Origin: JBJMHZ01 sp045807125
GTDB lineage: Bacteria > Actinomycetota > Actinomycetes > JAWWOL01
NCBI GenBank assembly: GCA_045807125.1
Contig: JBJMHZ010000042.1
Location: 186,001 to 250,000, forward strand
DNA length: 64,000 bases
Reading direction: 5' to 3'
This document shows positions 7,669 to 15,572 of the stretch, piece after piece. A program made the position numbers and the translations under genes. Every line of letters begins with the position of its first letter. Position 1 is the first letter of the stretch. The notes beneath the pieces are model-generated. The model saw nothing but the letters and a program-made list of their open reading frames with translations. It was not told where the DNA came from and ran no database searches.

Positions 7669-9312
7669 TCAGGCCAGGTAAATCAGGTTCGAGGCCCCCT
7701 CGTCGTCGGGCCAACCGGCGGCGCGGGCGTCGGCCGCCGCCTCGTGCGCAAGCACGTCCGCCATGCACGCGTCGATCTTCTGGTGCTGGCTCGGCTTGCC
7801 GAGGATGTACCGCTCGCCAGGCTTGGCGAGCTTCCGCGCGTTCAGCACGTGCTCGCTGGCGATCGGGCAGGAGTCGTGGGTCGAGCGCTCCGTCACCAGG
7901 TCGGTGAGAGCTCGCTCCAGCGCGGCGTGCATCTGCACGACGCGGTACGTCGCCCAGGGGACCACGACCTGCTCACCATGCTCGGCGGCCCACTCCTCGA
8001 TCTCGGTGTGCCACTCGCGCGGGTCTGGGTAAAACCGCGCCACCCGGTACCGCCGGAAGACCTCGCTTACCGCCGCCCGGACCTCGCCGCGCGGGATGCG
8101 CCCGCCCCACTCGGCCGGGTTCCACATGGTCGGCCGACGGTCCGGGCCGTAGGTGGGAGTGAACCGGTGGCCGGCGCGGGTCTCCAGTCGGATGGCGGTC
8201 CAGTCGTCGGTCTCCGACCCGTCGAACCCGCCGGCGACCGGCGCGCCGTCCGAGATGCGGGGAGCAGCCTCGGTGCGCTCCCACACGTCCTCGGGCATGT
8301 AGCCGCCCTTGCCCCGGACGTTGCGGTTGCCGAAGAACCGCTCCGCCTGCTCCGGGTCGGTCTCCAGCAGCTCGGCCGCCTCGGCCTCGATCCCCTCGAG
8401 GTCGACCCACGGCGAGCCGGCGTACACGTACCGGTGAATCTGCCGCCGCTCTTTCTTGTTGCGGTAGCTCAGGTTCGCCGCCGGCACGCGATGGAAGCGG
8501 AAGATGTCAGGTCGACGCGACTGCGCCGTGCGCTGCGCGACGCTGTTCTCGCTGGGGTCCCAGGCGTTCGTCGTCTCGCTGGCCCGGCCACCCATGCCGG
8601 CGAGGCCCCGGCGCTGCGTCTCGGCGACGCCCACCATGCCGTTGCGCTCGGTCCACAGGCCGGTCTCGTCCTGCGGCACGAACGTCACGCGCTGGCCCAG
8701 CCGAGACTTCGCGCTCGACGTGACCACGTCGATCCGGCCGCCGCCGGGGAGCCTGATGAACTCCTCGCCGGTCTTCGGGATGAGCTCGGCGAGCGGACCC
8801 AGGTCGATCATCGGCTTGAGCGCGTCGTAGATGTTGCCCGACTGCTCCTCCGAGAACGCCGTGATCTGGATCAGCGGCGTCGGCCACGGCATGCCCATCG
8901 GCTCGCCGGGCTCGTACTCGTACACCCAGCCGCAGCCGCAGCCCCAGTCCCGGCAGTCGTAGCGCTCGCTGCCACGCGCCCAGCCGGCGAACAGGGCCGG
9001 CCCCACGCCCTCAAGGCACACCTGCCCAGCGGTGACCGGCGCCTTGCCGGCCTTCTGCGGCGCCACGATCTGGGACCGCCGATTGTGGAAGGCCGTCGCT
9101 CGCATCGGGTTGTCCGGCCGCCACTCCGCGTCGGGGCGCACCCGGTAGTGGTTGAGCAGGCACCACAGCTGCCAGTCGCCCAGCGCGAGCGGGTCGCCGC
9201 GGTGGAACCCGTCGGGGACGACGCAGTGCGCCTCGACCCAGTCGGTGCCGACGAACAGCGTCGGGAAGTCGACGACGTACTCGTCGACTGCGGCCTCAGC
9301 CCGACGAGCCAC
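7669..9312 (-). CDS. Terminase large subunit
   Basis: 547 residues with both terminase domains. The ATPase shows a deviant Walker A (QIVAPQKAGKA, ~81-91) and Walker B with catalytic acid (VTFVPQDE, ~209-216). The C-terminal nuclease shows GGFDGSETDD (~361-370), YPDPREW, and a late acidic residue in HQKIDACMAD (~510-519). A cysteine-rich insertion CRDWGCGCGW (~120-129) lies in the ATPase part. The GTG at 9312 overlaps the end of the small subunit gene by 17 nt. The protein powers DNA packaging and cuts concatemers. Confidence 0.95.
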   Translation of the reverse strand: MARRAEAAVDEYVVDFPTLFVGTDWVEAHCVVPDGFHRGDPLALGDWQLWCLLNHYRVRPDAEWRPDNPMRATAFHNRRSQIVAPQKAGKAPVTAGQVCLEGVGPALFAGWARGSERYDCRDWGCGCGWVYEYEPGEPMGMPWPTPLIQITAFSEEQSGNIYDALKPMIDLGPLAELIPKTGEEFIRLPGGGRIDVVTSSAKSRLGQRVTFVPQDETGLWTERNGMVGVAETQRRGLAGMGGRASETTNAWDPSENSVAQRTAQSRRPDIFRFHRVPAANLSYRNKKERRQIHRYVYAGSPWVDLEGIEAEAAELLETDPEQAERFFGNRNVRGKGGYMPEDVWERTEAAPRISDGAPVAGGFDGSETDDWTAIRLETRAGHRFTPTYGPDRRPTMWNPAEWGGRIPRGEVRAAVSEVFRRYRVARFYPDPREWHTEIEEWAAEHGEQVVVPWATYRVVQMHAALERALTDLVTERSTHDSCPIASEHVLNARKLAKPGERYILGKPSQHQKIDACMADVLAHEAAADARAAGWPDDEGASNLIYLA

Positions 9313-9937
9313 GCGAGGCGTCCGTCCTCTTCAGGCGACCGCGGCTCGACGAGCGGCCGGACGACGGGGGGGCAGCCGGCGGGCCGGCGGGCAGCGAGAC
9401 CAGTTGGGCCGACTCGACCCGCACCTTCCACCGCAGGCGCATGAACGCCGCGGGATTCAGCCCGAGCCGGTCCGACCACTGACGCGCTTCCTTCGCGTCG
9501 TCGAGCGAGCCGAGCTCGGCGCGCGCCTTGTGCCGGACGTACTGGGCAACGTCGCGCACCCACGCCAGCTCGTGCCAGGCGTTGGCGTGCGGCAACTTCC
9601 ACAGCTCGCGCCACAGCGCCCGCTCGATGCGGTCCTGCTCGGCGATCAGGAAGTCCAGCACCGTGAGCTTCTCGCGCAGCTCGCCGATCGCGGTCTGGAG
9701 CTTGCGGCGGTTCCGCGGCGACGCCGCGTCGAGGTCCGCCTCGAGCTGGTCGACGGTCTCCGCGGCGACCGCTCGCCGCGCACGGTTGGACACGTCGGAC
9801 TGCAGCGGCCACCGAGGGACGGGCCGCTCGCACCCAGCAGGAAGGGTCCGCCAGCCGTCCTTGTCCGACGGCCGGTCGCGGCGCAGCGCGGACGGGTCCG
9901 GAGGCGGGCCAGAGTTCGGGCGCGCGCCACCCTTCAC
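9296..9937 (-). CDS. Terminase small subunit
   Basis: 213 residues. The start GGARPNSGPPPDPSALRRDR, followed by GWRTLPAG and PVPRWPL, is a hallmark of actinophage small terminase subunits. A coiled-coil segment (VDQLEADLDAASPRNRRKLQ) and the aromatic-rich helix RALWRELWKLPHANAWHEL follow. The GTG at 9937 has GAGGAG about 10 nt upstream. The small subunit binds the packaging site and regulates the large subunit encoded just downstream. Confidence 0.9.
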   Translation of the reverse strand: MKGGARPNSGPPPDPSALRRDRPSDKDGWRTLPAGCERPVPRWPLQSDVSNRARRAVAAETVDQLEADLDAASPRNRRKLQTAIGELREKLTVLDFLIAEQDRIERALWRELWKLPHANAWHELAWVRDVAQYVRHKARAELGSLDDAKEARQWSDRLGLNPAAFMRLRWKVRVESAQLVSLPAGPPAAPPSSGRSSSRGRLKRTDASRGSSG

Positions 9938-9951
9938 CGCGAATCAACTCC

Positions 9952-10086
9952 TCAGCCGATGACCTTGCGTCCCGGCTCTTCGCGCGCGCGCGCGAGGAAC
10001 GTCTGAACCTGACCGACCTTTTTCGAGCCTCCCCGTCGGTCCTGAACCGTGGGCAGACAGGGGGTCACCCCCCACCCCGTGATCAC
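9952..10086 (-). CDS. Possible small basic phage protein
   Basis: 44 residues (ITGWGVTPCLPTVQDRRGGS... then VGQVQTFLARAREEPGRK). The GTG start overlaps the stop of the upstream gene by one base (TAGTG) and the frame ends 14 nt before the terminase small-subunit start. This gap upstream of terminase genes in actinophages often holds a short frame of this type. It could be a truncated remnant. Support is positional only. Confidence 0.35.
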   Translation of the reverse strand: MITGWGVTPCLPTVQDRRGGSKKVGQVQTFLARAREEPGRKVIG

Positions 10087-10490
10087 TAACCGTCGGCGCT
10101 GCCGCAGCCGCCGCCGGACGTGTGGCCGCTCTGCCCCGTGGCGGGGTTCCGGCTGCACGGCGCTGAATCGAGCGATTGACCGCACGATGTGCACGCTTCG
10201 GTGTCCCAGTTGAGCCGGTAGTACGGCTTGTCATTCACCATGACCATCTCGCCGGCCCACGCGGCGGGATGCAGAGGGGCCTGAGTATGTGCGGGTACCG
10301 CTTCGAAGCGCTCGCTCTCCACCAGAACGACGACGCCCTGCGGATCTACCGAGCCGTACGTCGCGACGAGCCGCACGTCTTCGGGAAGGCCGAGGAGCCA
10401 GGCAAGCGGCTGCCGGCCCAGGTGGATGGCTGCGATTCGGCGGTCAGGCTCGGACGGCAGCGCCTGGCGGGCGTGGGTTTGGTCCGTCAT
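10086..10490 (-). CDS. Phage protein of unknown function, Cys-rich C-terminus
   Basis: 134 residues, not recognised. The ATG at 10490 overlaps the HNH stop (ATGA) and has GGGAGAG upstream. The N-terminal 95 residues look like a compact alpha/beta domain (RIAAIHLGRQPLAWLLGLPE, VRLVATYGSVDPQGVVVLVE). The tail has cysteines in ACTSCGQ, APCSRN and GGCGSADG, enough for one zinc site. It sits between the HNH gene and the terminase genes, so a packaging-linked role is possible. Confidence 0.7.
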   Translation of the reverse strand: MTDQTHARQALPSEPDRRIAAIHLGRQPLAWLLGLPEDVRLVATYGSVDPQGVVVLVESERFEAVPAHTQAPLHPAAWAGEMVMVNDKPYYRLNWDTEACTSCGQSLDSAPCSRNPATGQSGHTSGGGCGSADG

Positions 10491-10894
10491 CGTGTTCTCT
10501 CCCTGGTCGTGGAGTTGCCGTGCCATCCGCCGGGCTGGTGCCTCGCCGTCTCCTTGGAGTGGCAGGAGCCGCAGAGCCCGCGGCCATGCTGCGGATCGTT
10601 CGGGTCGAGCCCGGCGTCGACCAGCTGTCGACGGCTGAGCGGGTGATGGTCGGCGTGCTTGCTGGGCTTGCCGCACAGCGCCGGGCGGTGGCCATGGTCG
10701 CCGGCCTGGCAGACGCAGTACGGGTTGCGGGCCAGCACGCCGGGCCGGAACCGCGTCTCGTGCTCGCGGTCGTAGCCTCGCTCGCGGGCCGTGCCTCGGG
10801 CTCGGTCGGCTTCCCCCCGGCAGGAGGGGCAGCGAGAGTGGCCGTCGGTGACGATGGTCGGGCAGCCCGGGACGGCGCAGACCTTGACGGTCAC
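10487..10894 (-). CDS. HNH endonuclease
   Basis: 135 residues. An N-terminal zinc knuckle (CAVPGC...CPSC) precedes RGYDREHETRF and RNPYCVC. The HNH core follows: ADHHPLSRR (catalytic His pair), the aspartate/asparagine segment GLDPNDPQHG, and GLCGSCHSKETA at the end. Small HNH nucleases immediately upstream of terminase are frequent in cos-type phages and assist in generating ends during packaging. The GTG start overlaps the Ntn-hydrolase gene stop by 4 nt. Confidence 0.9.
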   Translation of the reverse strand: MTVKVCAVPGCPTIVTDGHSRCPSCRGEADRARGTARERGYDREHETRFRPGVLARNPYCVCQAGDHGHRPALCGKPSKHADHHPLSRRQLVDAGLDPNDPQHGRGLCGSCHSKETARHQPGGWHGNSTTRERTR

Positions 10895-11478
10895 GCTGCC
10901 TCGTGGACGAGCGCCTCCATGACGATGTGTCCGGAGCAGCCAGTGTCGTAGCGGATCGCTGCGGCCACGGCCTCCCCGAGTGCGCGGGTCGGGTTGGTGA
11001 GCAGCAGGCCCCGGTCGTCCAGCACGTGCAGGGCGCCGAGGGCGTAGTTCCCGCCCGAGCCGATCGCGGCATAGGCGCGCACTGGCATGGCGATCAGCTC
11101 ACCGATGACCCACAGTCGTCCGCCGTGGGCGAGTAGCCCGCGACCATCGACGGAACCGTCGTGGGTCGTGAGGGGAGGGCGAGCGTCCACCGCGAGATCC
11201 GTGACGGCGACCGCGATGCGGAATGCCCAGGCGTTGCAGTCGGCCTCGTCGTCGGGGTCCGGTGAGTCGGAGATGGTGAGGTCGTGGGCGATGATCTGCG
11301 CGAGGCTGTGGCGGCCGGCGATGCCGATGAGCAGCTCGCCGCCCGTGCGTCCCACCTTCTTGCGCAGGATCTTCGGGGTGTCGTCGCTGACGAGCTGCCC
11401 GTCGAACGTCGAAGCGGAGTCGGCGGCCATGACGACGCCGGCGCGGTCGGGGAGGACGAGCGCGGCGATGCAGGTCAC
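10891..11478 (-). CDS. HslV-like Ntn-hydrolase (proteasome-beta fold) protein
   Basis: 195 residues. Starting at GTG 11478, the product reads (M)TCIAALVL, placing Thr2/Cys3 at the N-terminus after Met removal as in HslV. Further matches to HslV are GVVMAADSAS (HslV AGDGQ), a lysine in DTPKILRKKV, LLIGIAGRHS (HslV AGFAGG), and AYAAIGSGGNYALGAL (HslV AIGSGGPYA). These are the Asp, Lys and Gly positions of the Thr-protease fold. No HslU-like partner is adjacent. The gene overlaps its neighbours on both sides. It may process head or tail proteins, or modulate the host; its activity is untested. Confidence 0.8.
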   Translation of the reverse strand: MTCIAALVLPDRAGVVMAADSASTFDGQLVSDDTPKILRKKVGRTGGELLIGIAGRHSLAQIIAHDLTISDSPDPDDEADCNAWAFRIAVAVTDLAVDARPPLTTHDGSVDGRGLLAHGGRLWVIGELIAMPVRAYAAIGSGGNYALGALHVLDDRGLLLTNPTRALGEAVAAAIRYDTGCSGHIVMEALVHEAA

Positions 11479-12650
11479 GCGGTCGCTCGGAAGGCAGCGA
11501 GGGCCTTGGCGAGGTACGGGTTGTCCTCGTACCGGGAGTTGCCGTTGACGCCGGTCCCGCCGTAGTTCCAGTTGAACCAGCCGGTGGTGTCCGCGCCGGC
11601 GGCGCGGGTGCGGGTCCAGTACTTCGTCGCCTGCGCGGCCTGCATCTGCTTCTGCGCGTCGGTGGCGCCGGTAGCGGGGATGGTGAAGCAGGTCATCATG
11701 CAGCCCCACGGCTTGCCCGGCGCGTGGGCGGCCATCCAGTCGGTGATGGCCTTGATCTGCACGTCGACGTGGTCGCGGCCGTCGTAGGACGGGGCGGACC
11801 AGAGGATGCCTCGGTAGTCGGCGGCGGCGGGCAGCAACGTGGTGAGGTCGGGCCGCTTCGCGTTGCCCGGGTCGATCGACCACTCGGTGAACTCCAGCCA
11901 GGGCAGCTCGAACCCGGCGGCGCGCAGGATGGCCGCGGCGGAGTGGTAGTCGGCCTTGTACGCGGCGGTCTTGGTCGGGTCGCCGATGACGCCGTTGGCG
12001 GGCTTGTCGACCTCCTGCCAGATGTTGTACTGCAGGCGCCACGCCTTCGGCCAGTGCGCGACGATGTCGCGGAGGCCGGCGTCGTCGTGGGTGCGCACCG
12101 TGACCTGGATGGTGAGCGGGACGTCGCCGCGCAGGGCGGCGAAGCCGGCGAGGCGGGAGTCCCAGGACGGCTTGACGCCGGGCGTGAAGTAGATGTCCAG
12201 GCCGGTCGCGCCGGCCTTGACCGCCCGATCGGCGGCGGTCTCCCAGCGCTCGCCTGCCTGCTGCTGCACCGAGAAGACGTTGCCGTACGGGCGGGCGGCG
12301 GGCGGCGCGGTCACTGTGGCGGTGGCCGTCGCGGTGGTCTCGTTGCCCTGCGAGTCCCGCACCGTCACGGTCACCGCGAGCGGACCCGCGGTGGCAGCGA
12401 CGGCCGTCCACTGGTTGAGGCCGTGCGGCGCGAAGACGGCGGTGTCGCTGTGCACCGACAGGACCAGGTCGTCGTGCACGTGGGCGACGACGTTGCCGAC
12501 CGTGGCGGTCAGCCCGGCGTCGTGCACGACCAGGTCGACGGTGACGTCGTGGTCGTCCGGGTCGGTGGCCACGGCCGTCAGGACGACGGGGGCGCCGAGC
12601 GGGTAGTCGCGCTGGTCGAGGGTCACCTGCTCGAGGCAGGGTGCGGTCAC
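11475..12650 (-). CDS. TIM-barrel glycoside-hydrolase-like protein with N-terminal Ig-like domain
   Basis: 391 residues. The N-terminal ~110 residues are beta-rich (YPLGAPVVLTAVATDPDDHD, VTVTVRDSQGNETTATAT), like PKD/Ig domains of virion proteins. From ~120 onward the pattern resembles clan-A glycosidases: GLDIYFTPGVKPSWDSRLAG, QYNIWQEVDKPA (NxxxxE), LPWLEFTEWSIDPG (second acidic strand end) and DTTGWFNWNYGG. No signal peptide is visible. The gene starts the late rightmost block and is coupled to the Ntn hydrolase. It could be a virion enzyme or tail accessory; the substrate is unknown. Confidence 0.6.
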   Translation of the reverse strand: MTAPCLEQVTLDQRDYPLGAPVVLTAVATDPDDHDVTVDLVVHDAGLTATVGNVVAHVHDDLVLSVHSDTAVFAPHGLNQWTAVAATAGPLAVTVTVRDSQGNETTATATATVTAPPAARPYGNVFSVQQQAGERWETAADRAVKAGATGLDIYFTPGVKPSWDSRLAGFAALRGDVPLTIQVTVRTHDDAGLRDIVAHWPKAWRLQYNIWQEVDKPANGVIGDPTKTAAYKADYHSAAAILRAAGFELPWLEFTEWSIDPGNAKRPDLTTLLPAAADYRGILWSAPSYDGRDHVDVQIKAITDWMAAHAPGKPWGCMMTCFTIPATGATDAQKQMQAAQATKYWTRTRAAGADTTGWFNWNYGGTGVNGNSRYEDNPYLAKALAAFRATA

Positions 12651-12925
12651 GACCTTGGTCCCTTCACGAGCTCGGACGTCGGGGCGCAGAGCCGCGCAGC
12701 GGCCGGGAAACCCGGCGAACGAGCAGACGAGCCGCTGGGGCCTGGGAACGCAAGATCACCGTCAAGCGCTGCTTGACGGCGAACCGGTGAATCGAGGGGC
12801 GGGGAGCCGATGACCTTCACCCGCTCAGCGGGGCCGTCACCGTGGTCCTCAGACGCAGCACGAGGGCTGGCGGACACAGCTCTGCCGCTGCAATTGACCG
12901 TGACAGTAGCAGTGATCATGATCGA
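12651..12925 (-). promoter_or_regulatory. Intergenic region with palindrome before the late block
   Basis: About 275 nt with no convincing gene. It contains a perfect 9-bp inverted repeat CCGTCAAGC / GCTTGACGG at 12759-12767 and 12771-12779. A related sequence occurs at 22571-22589. It is the largest gap in the minus-strand phage array before the packaging genes, so a late promoter, operator or terminator is expected here. No clear -10/-35 pair was seen. Confidence 0.5.
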
Positions 12926-13957
12926 TCAGCGGGAGCGAGACGCCGCGGCGTGTCGCCCCTCGGACCTCGGCTGACCCAGCGCCCGCGCATCGTCGACCAG
13001 CAGGTTGACGACGTCGCCCACGAGGTACAGCGACCGGCCGCGCTCGTCGGCGCCGTGCGGCACGAGCCGACCCCGGTGCTTCCACTGCCGGATGAGATCC
13101 TCGTTGACCGGCTGCCCGAGCGCCGTCACCGCGCGGGCGATCTCCGGACCGGTCAAGAGGGTCTCCTCCGCGGCGGCGAGCAGCCACTTGCGGCGGTCCT
13201 CCACCGACCACTCCTTGCCGCAGTGCCGGCAGGTCACCTGCTTCGCGCCGTGCCGGACGTACAGATCCGCGAGGCAGCACCAGCGCTCGCCCTCGTCGCC
13301 CTCGACCTCGGCGCCGCAGCGACCGGCGTACCACGCGTCGGCGCGGCGGTCGACGGCGTGACGGACCAGGCCGACGGCGTGGACCAGCTCATCCACCGCG
13401 GCGGCCCCGTCGGGGCGGTGACGAATCCACTCCACCCTGTCGAGGAGCCACCCGGCGAGGCTGGCCGGCTCGTCGAAGTAGTCCAGACCGTCATCGCCGC
13501 GCTCCTCCGCCACGAGGCGAGCCCACACCGCGAGGGTGCTGCGCAGCACCGCACCGGCGGCCGATGCCCGGTCGTCCCACGGCACCGGCCGCTCCGCAGC
13601 CTTCCCCACCGGTTGCCCGCCACCGGAGCGGGACTGCCGGGCGTAGCTGGTGACCAGCTCGGCCGCGAGACCACCGGCGTCGCCGCGGGAACCCTCCCAC
13701 GGCATGGTCGCGGAGCCGAGGGTCTCCCCGGGACGCAGCGGCACCGGCAGGCCCGCGCCGTCCACCTCCCGGGCCTCGGTCCAGTAGCGCGCGACCGGCC
13801 CCGACTCGTCAGAGCGGAGCAGCCGCTGATCCGTCGCCACCACGGGGACCTCGGCGAGCGCCGCGGCGAGCAGCTCCGCGCAGGTCGCGCACACGTACGC
13901 CTGATCGGCGACCGGCCGGTCGCACCGGCCGCACGTCGGGCTGCCCGTCGTCGTCAT
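12926..13957 (-). CDS. Zinc-ribbon and helix-turn-helix phage protein
   Basis: 343 residues. ATG at 13957 is preferred because GGAGG lies 5 nt upstream; another in-frame ATG occurs at 13969. An N-terminal CxxC...CxxC ribbon (CGRCDRPVADQAYVCATC) is followed by helical sequence, then a second metal site (GRCGAEVEG...WCCLADL, VTCRHCGKEW). The C-terminal ~90 residues look like a winged-helix/MerR-type domain (TGPEIARAVTALGQPVNEDL, then WKHRGRLVPHG). A DNA-binding early regulator or replication accessory protein is plausible. It is the last gene of the early operon. Confidence 0.75.
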   Translation of the reverse strand: MTTTGSPTCGRCDRPVADQAYVCATCAELLAAALAEVPVVATDQRLLRSDESGPVARYWTEAREVDGAGLPVPLRPGETLGSATMPWEGSRGDAGGLAAELVTSYARQSRSGGGQPVGKAAERPVPWDDRASAAGAVLRSTLAVWARLVAEERGDDGLDYFDEPASLAGWLLDRVEWIRHRPDGAAAVDELVHAVGLVRHAVDRRADAWYAGRCGAEVEGDEGERWCCLADLYVRHGAKQVTCRHCGKEWSVEDRRKWLLAAAEETLLTGPEIARAVTALGQPVNEDLIRQWKHRGRLVPHGADERGRSLYLVGDVVNLLVDDARALGQPRSEGRHAAASRSR

Positions 13958-14169
13958 GCTCGCCTCCATCCAGCGCGGCGCATCGCGTCCAAATCGAAGC
14001 CCTCCACCGCCGCGATGACGCCGTCGTGCGTCTGCTTCCGCATCGCCGCCATCTCGGGCTCGCCGTCCAGGCAAGCGCCCGGCATGACGGCCAGCTCGTA
14101 GTCGCCCTCGACCGGGCGCACGACCCGGTTGGGCTGGTGCGGTCGATGCAGGCGCCGGCGGTTGCTCAC
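13954..14169 (-). CDS. Small phage protein, unknown
   Basis: 71 residues with a basic N-terminus (MSNRRRLHRPHQPNR) and a basic C-terminus. Not recognised. The start codon GTG overlaps the VRR-NUC stop (GTGA) and the stop overlaps the next ATG (ATGA), so it is embedded in the operon by both junctions. No membrane segment or metal motif is seen. Confidence 0.65.
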   Translation of the reverse strand: MSNRRRLHRPHQPNRVVRPVEGDYELAVMPGACLDGEPEMAAMRKQTHDGVIAAVEGFDLDAMRRAGWRRA

Positions 14170-14525
14170 TCGGACCTCCAGACGAGTCGTTGCTGACGGG
14201 GCCCGAGCGCTGCCACCACGTCATCCAGGTCGGCCGGCCGCCACACCGCCACCTCGAGCCCCGCCGCCCGCAGCAGCCCCAGCCACATGCGCTGCGCCCT
14301 CGACAGGCGACCGGTCCGGGCCTTGAGCTCCGCGAACAGCACCCGGCCATGCCCGGCCAGCACCAGATCCGGCCAGCCCGCGTGCGAGCGACGCGAGTCG
14401 TAGGTGTGGTAGACCACCCAGCCGTAGAACTTGCCCACGCCCACCACGACGCCCTGCCACTGCGTCTCGCTCGCGTCCGGGGAGACGACCACCTTCGGAT
14501 CACCCACCAGGTGCGAGGCGCTCAT
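14166..14525 (-). CDS. VRR-NUC domain nuclease
   Basis: 119 residues, a single-domain VRR-NUC protein as is usual in phages. The catalytic core of the PD-(D/E)xK type is seen as GWPDLVLAG (~50-58) and LFAELKAR (~63-70), preceded by an early glutamate/glutamine helix SETQWQGVVVGV. Such stand-alone proteins act as structure-specific nucleases, possibly Holliday-junction resolution during phage replication. Coupled at both ends by 4-nt overlaps. Confidence 0.88.
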   Translation of the reverse strand: MSASHLVGDPKVVVSPDASETQWQGVVVGVGKFYGWVVYHTYDSRRSHAGWPDLVLAGHGRVLFAELKARTGRLSRAQRMWLGLLRAAGLEVAVWRPADLDDVVAALGPRQQRLVWRSE

Positions 14526-14650
14526 CCGAGCTCCCCCGCGCAGCAGCCACCGACCCAGCCCTCGACCGCCGGGCTTGTAACCGACCGGATCACCCTCACC
14601 GATCGGCCGGTCAGCAAGATCGGGGTCCGTTCGGCGTGTCGCGGCTCCAT
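14522..14650 (-). CDS. Possible 42-residue phage protein
   Basis: Reads MEPRHAERTPILLTGRSVRV and ends GWVGGCCAGELG. Its stop overlaps the VRR-NUC ATG (ATGA), like the other junctions in this operon, and it overlaps the end of the upstream gene by 40 nt. The ribosome site is weak. Supported only by the coupling pattern and by filling an otherwise empty gap. Confidence 0.35.
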   Translation of the reverse strand: MEPRHAERTPILLTGRSVRVIRSVTSPAVEGWVGGCCAGELG

Positions 14651-15027
14651 GTGCTGGCGGCTGGCGTACCGCGCCACGCGACGCGGTATCGGCCGAGCTG
14701 GCGCGGCGGGCCGTCGAGCGAGGCGACCCAGTCGTGGAGCGCGCACTCCATCAGCTCGTCGCGCAGCCGCTCGCGCAGCGGGTGCCTTACGGTGAACGTG
14801 GTCGCCTCAAGCACGACGATGTGCTCGGGCTCTCCGTCCGCGAGCAACGTCGCGACGGCGTCCGGCTCGGGACAGCCGATGTAGGAGCAGGTGACGTAGC
14901 CGCCGCTCCCCAGGAACAGCGTCGCGCCGCAGCCCATCGGGCAATGGCCGGCCACCGTCGGGTGCGCGCGCGCCTGGTCAGCCTGCCCGGTGGCGGTGTA
15001 TGGCGTCGGAGTGGGAGCGGTGGTCAT
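14611..15027 (-). CDS. DUF6085-like phage protein
   Basis: 138 residues; ATG at 15027 with GGAGG 5 nt upstream, overlapping the upstream stop (ATGA). The metal-type segment HCPMGCGATLFLGSGGYVTC and the following SYIGCPEPDAVATLL match the conserved part of DUF6085, a small actinobacterial/actinophage family. A second part HIVVLEATTFTVRHPLRERL is helical. The C-terminal 30 residues are poorly structured. Biochemical function is unknown. Confidence 0.75.
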   Translation of the reverse strand: MTTAPTPTPYTATGQADQARAHPTVAGHCPMGCGATLFLGSGGYVTCSYIGCPEPDAVATLLADGEPEHIVVLEATTFTVRHPLRERLRDELMECALHDWVASLDGPPRQLGRYRVAWRGTPAASTWSRDTPNGPRSC

Positions 15028-15572
15028 CGGTCCTCCGTGGTCTCGACTTGCGGGACGAGATGGGCAATCTGAGGCTCCCGCACGACTGGCTCCTCGTCGG
15101 GCAGCACCAGGTGGAAGCACCCGCTCGATCGCTGCCATCGCCAGCGCCGGCGGTCGGCTATCGCGTCGTACGGGCGCAGCCAGTACGACAGACGGGTCCA
15201 CAGGGACGGGCCGGTCCCGGCGAACGAGTCGGTGCCGCGCAGGTCGTCGATCGCGTGCACGATCGACCGCACCTCGGCCCTGATCCGCTCGGCCTCAGCC
15301 ACGTACAGCGCGCCGGCCTTCACCAGCTCGCGCACCCGATCGTCCGGCGTCGGCTTCCAGTCCCGTCGCTCCCAAGGCCACCCGGACGGAACTCCTGCGT
15401 TGAACATCGCTCGCTGCTCCGTCGGAATCGCGTAGCAGCGCGCCGCCCGAGCCAACTCGCCGACAGGATGCCGGGCGTCATGCTCCGGCGTCCAACCCTC
15501 AGATTCGATCTGCCGGCTGCGCTCGGCGAAGATGAGGTCGAAGGCATCCTGCTGTCGGTTCTTGCGCATCAC
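15024..15572 (-). CDS. Conserved phage early protein (EGWTPEHD family)
   Basis: 182 residues. The N-terminal half carries FAERSRQIESEGWTPEHDAR, then HPVGELARAARCYA, WPWERRDWKPT and ELVKAGALYVAEAERI. This conserved pattern recurs in phage early regions of unrelated hosts; it is predicted all-helical and sometimes likened to MazG-type folds. The C-terminus has LWTRLSYWLRPYDAIADRRR. GTG at 15572 is chosen because AGGAGG is 6 nt upstream; ATG at 15569 would overlap the next stop. Function unknown. Confidence 0.75.
   Translation of the reverse strand: MMRKNRQQDAFDLIFAERSRQIESEGWTPEHDARHPVGELARAARCYAIPTEQRAMFNAGVPSGWPWERRDWKPTPDDRVRELVKAGALYVAEAERIRAEVRSIVHAIDDLRGTDSFAGTGPSLWTRLSYWLRPYDAIADRRRWRWQRSSGCFHLVLPDEEPVVREPQIAHLVPQVETTEDR

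Noticed and set aside
5235..7907. An 890-codon open frame on the plus strand across portal, MuF-like and scaffold genes
   Set aside because: It is antisense to three recognisable phage genes, is arginine-rich and low in complexity, and shows no family pattern. Long antisense frames are expected at this GC content.
11475..12650. Endolysin
   Set aside because: It has a TIM-barrel glycosidase-like pattern and beta N-terminal domain but no muramidase, amidase or cell-wall-binding signature. The lysis genes are more likely left of the window.
12647..12919. A 90-codon minus-strand frame in the gap before the late block
   Set aside because: No ribosome site, no coupling to its neighbours and poorly protein-like sequence; the palindrome in the same place fits a regulatory region better.
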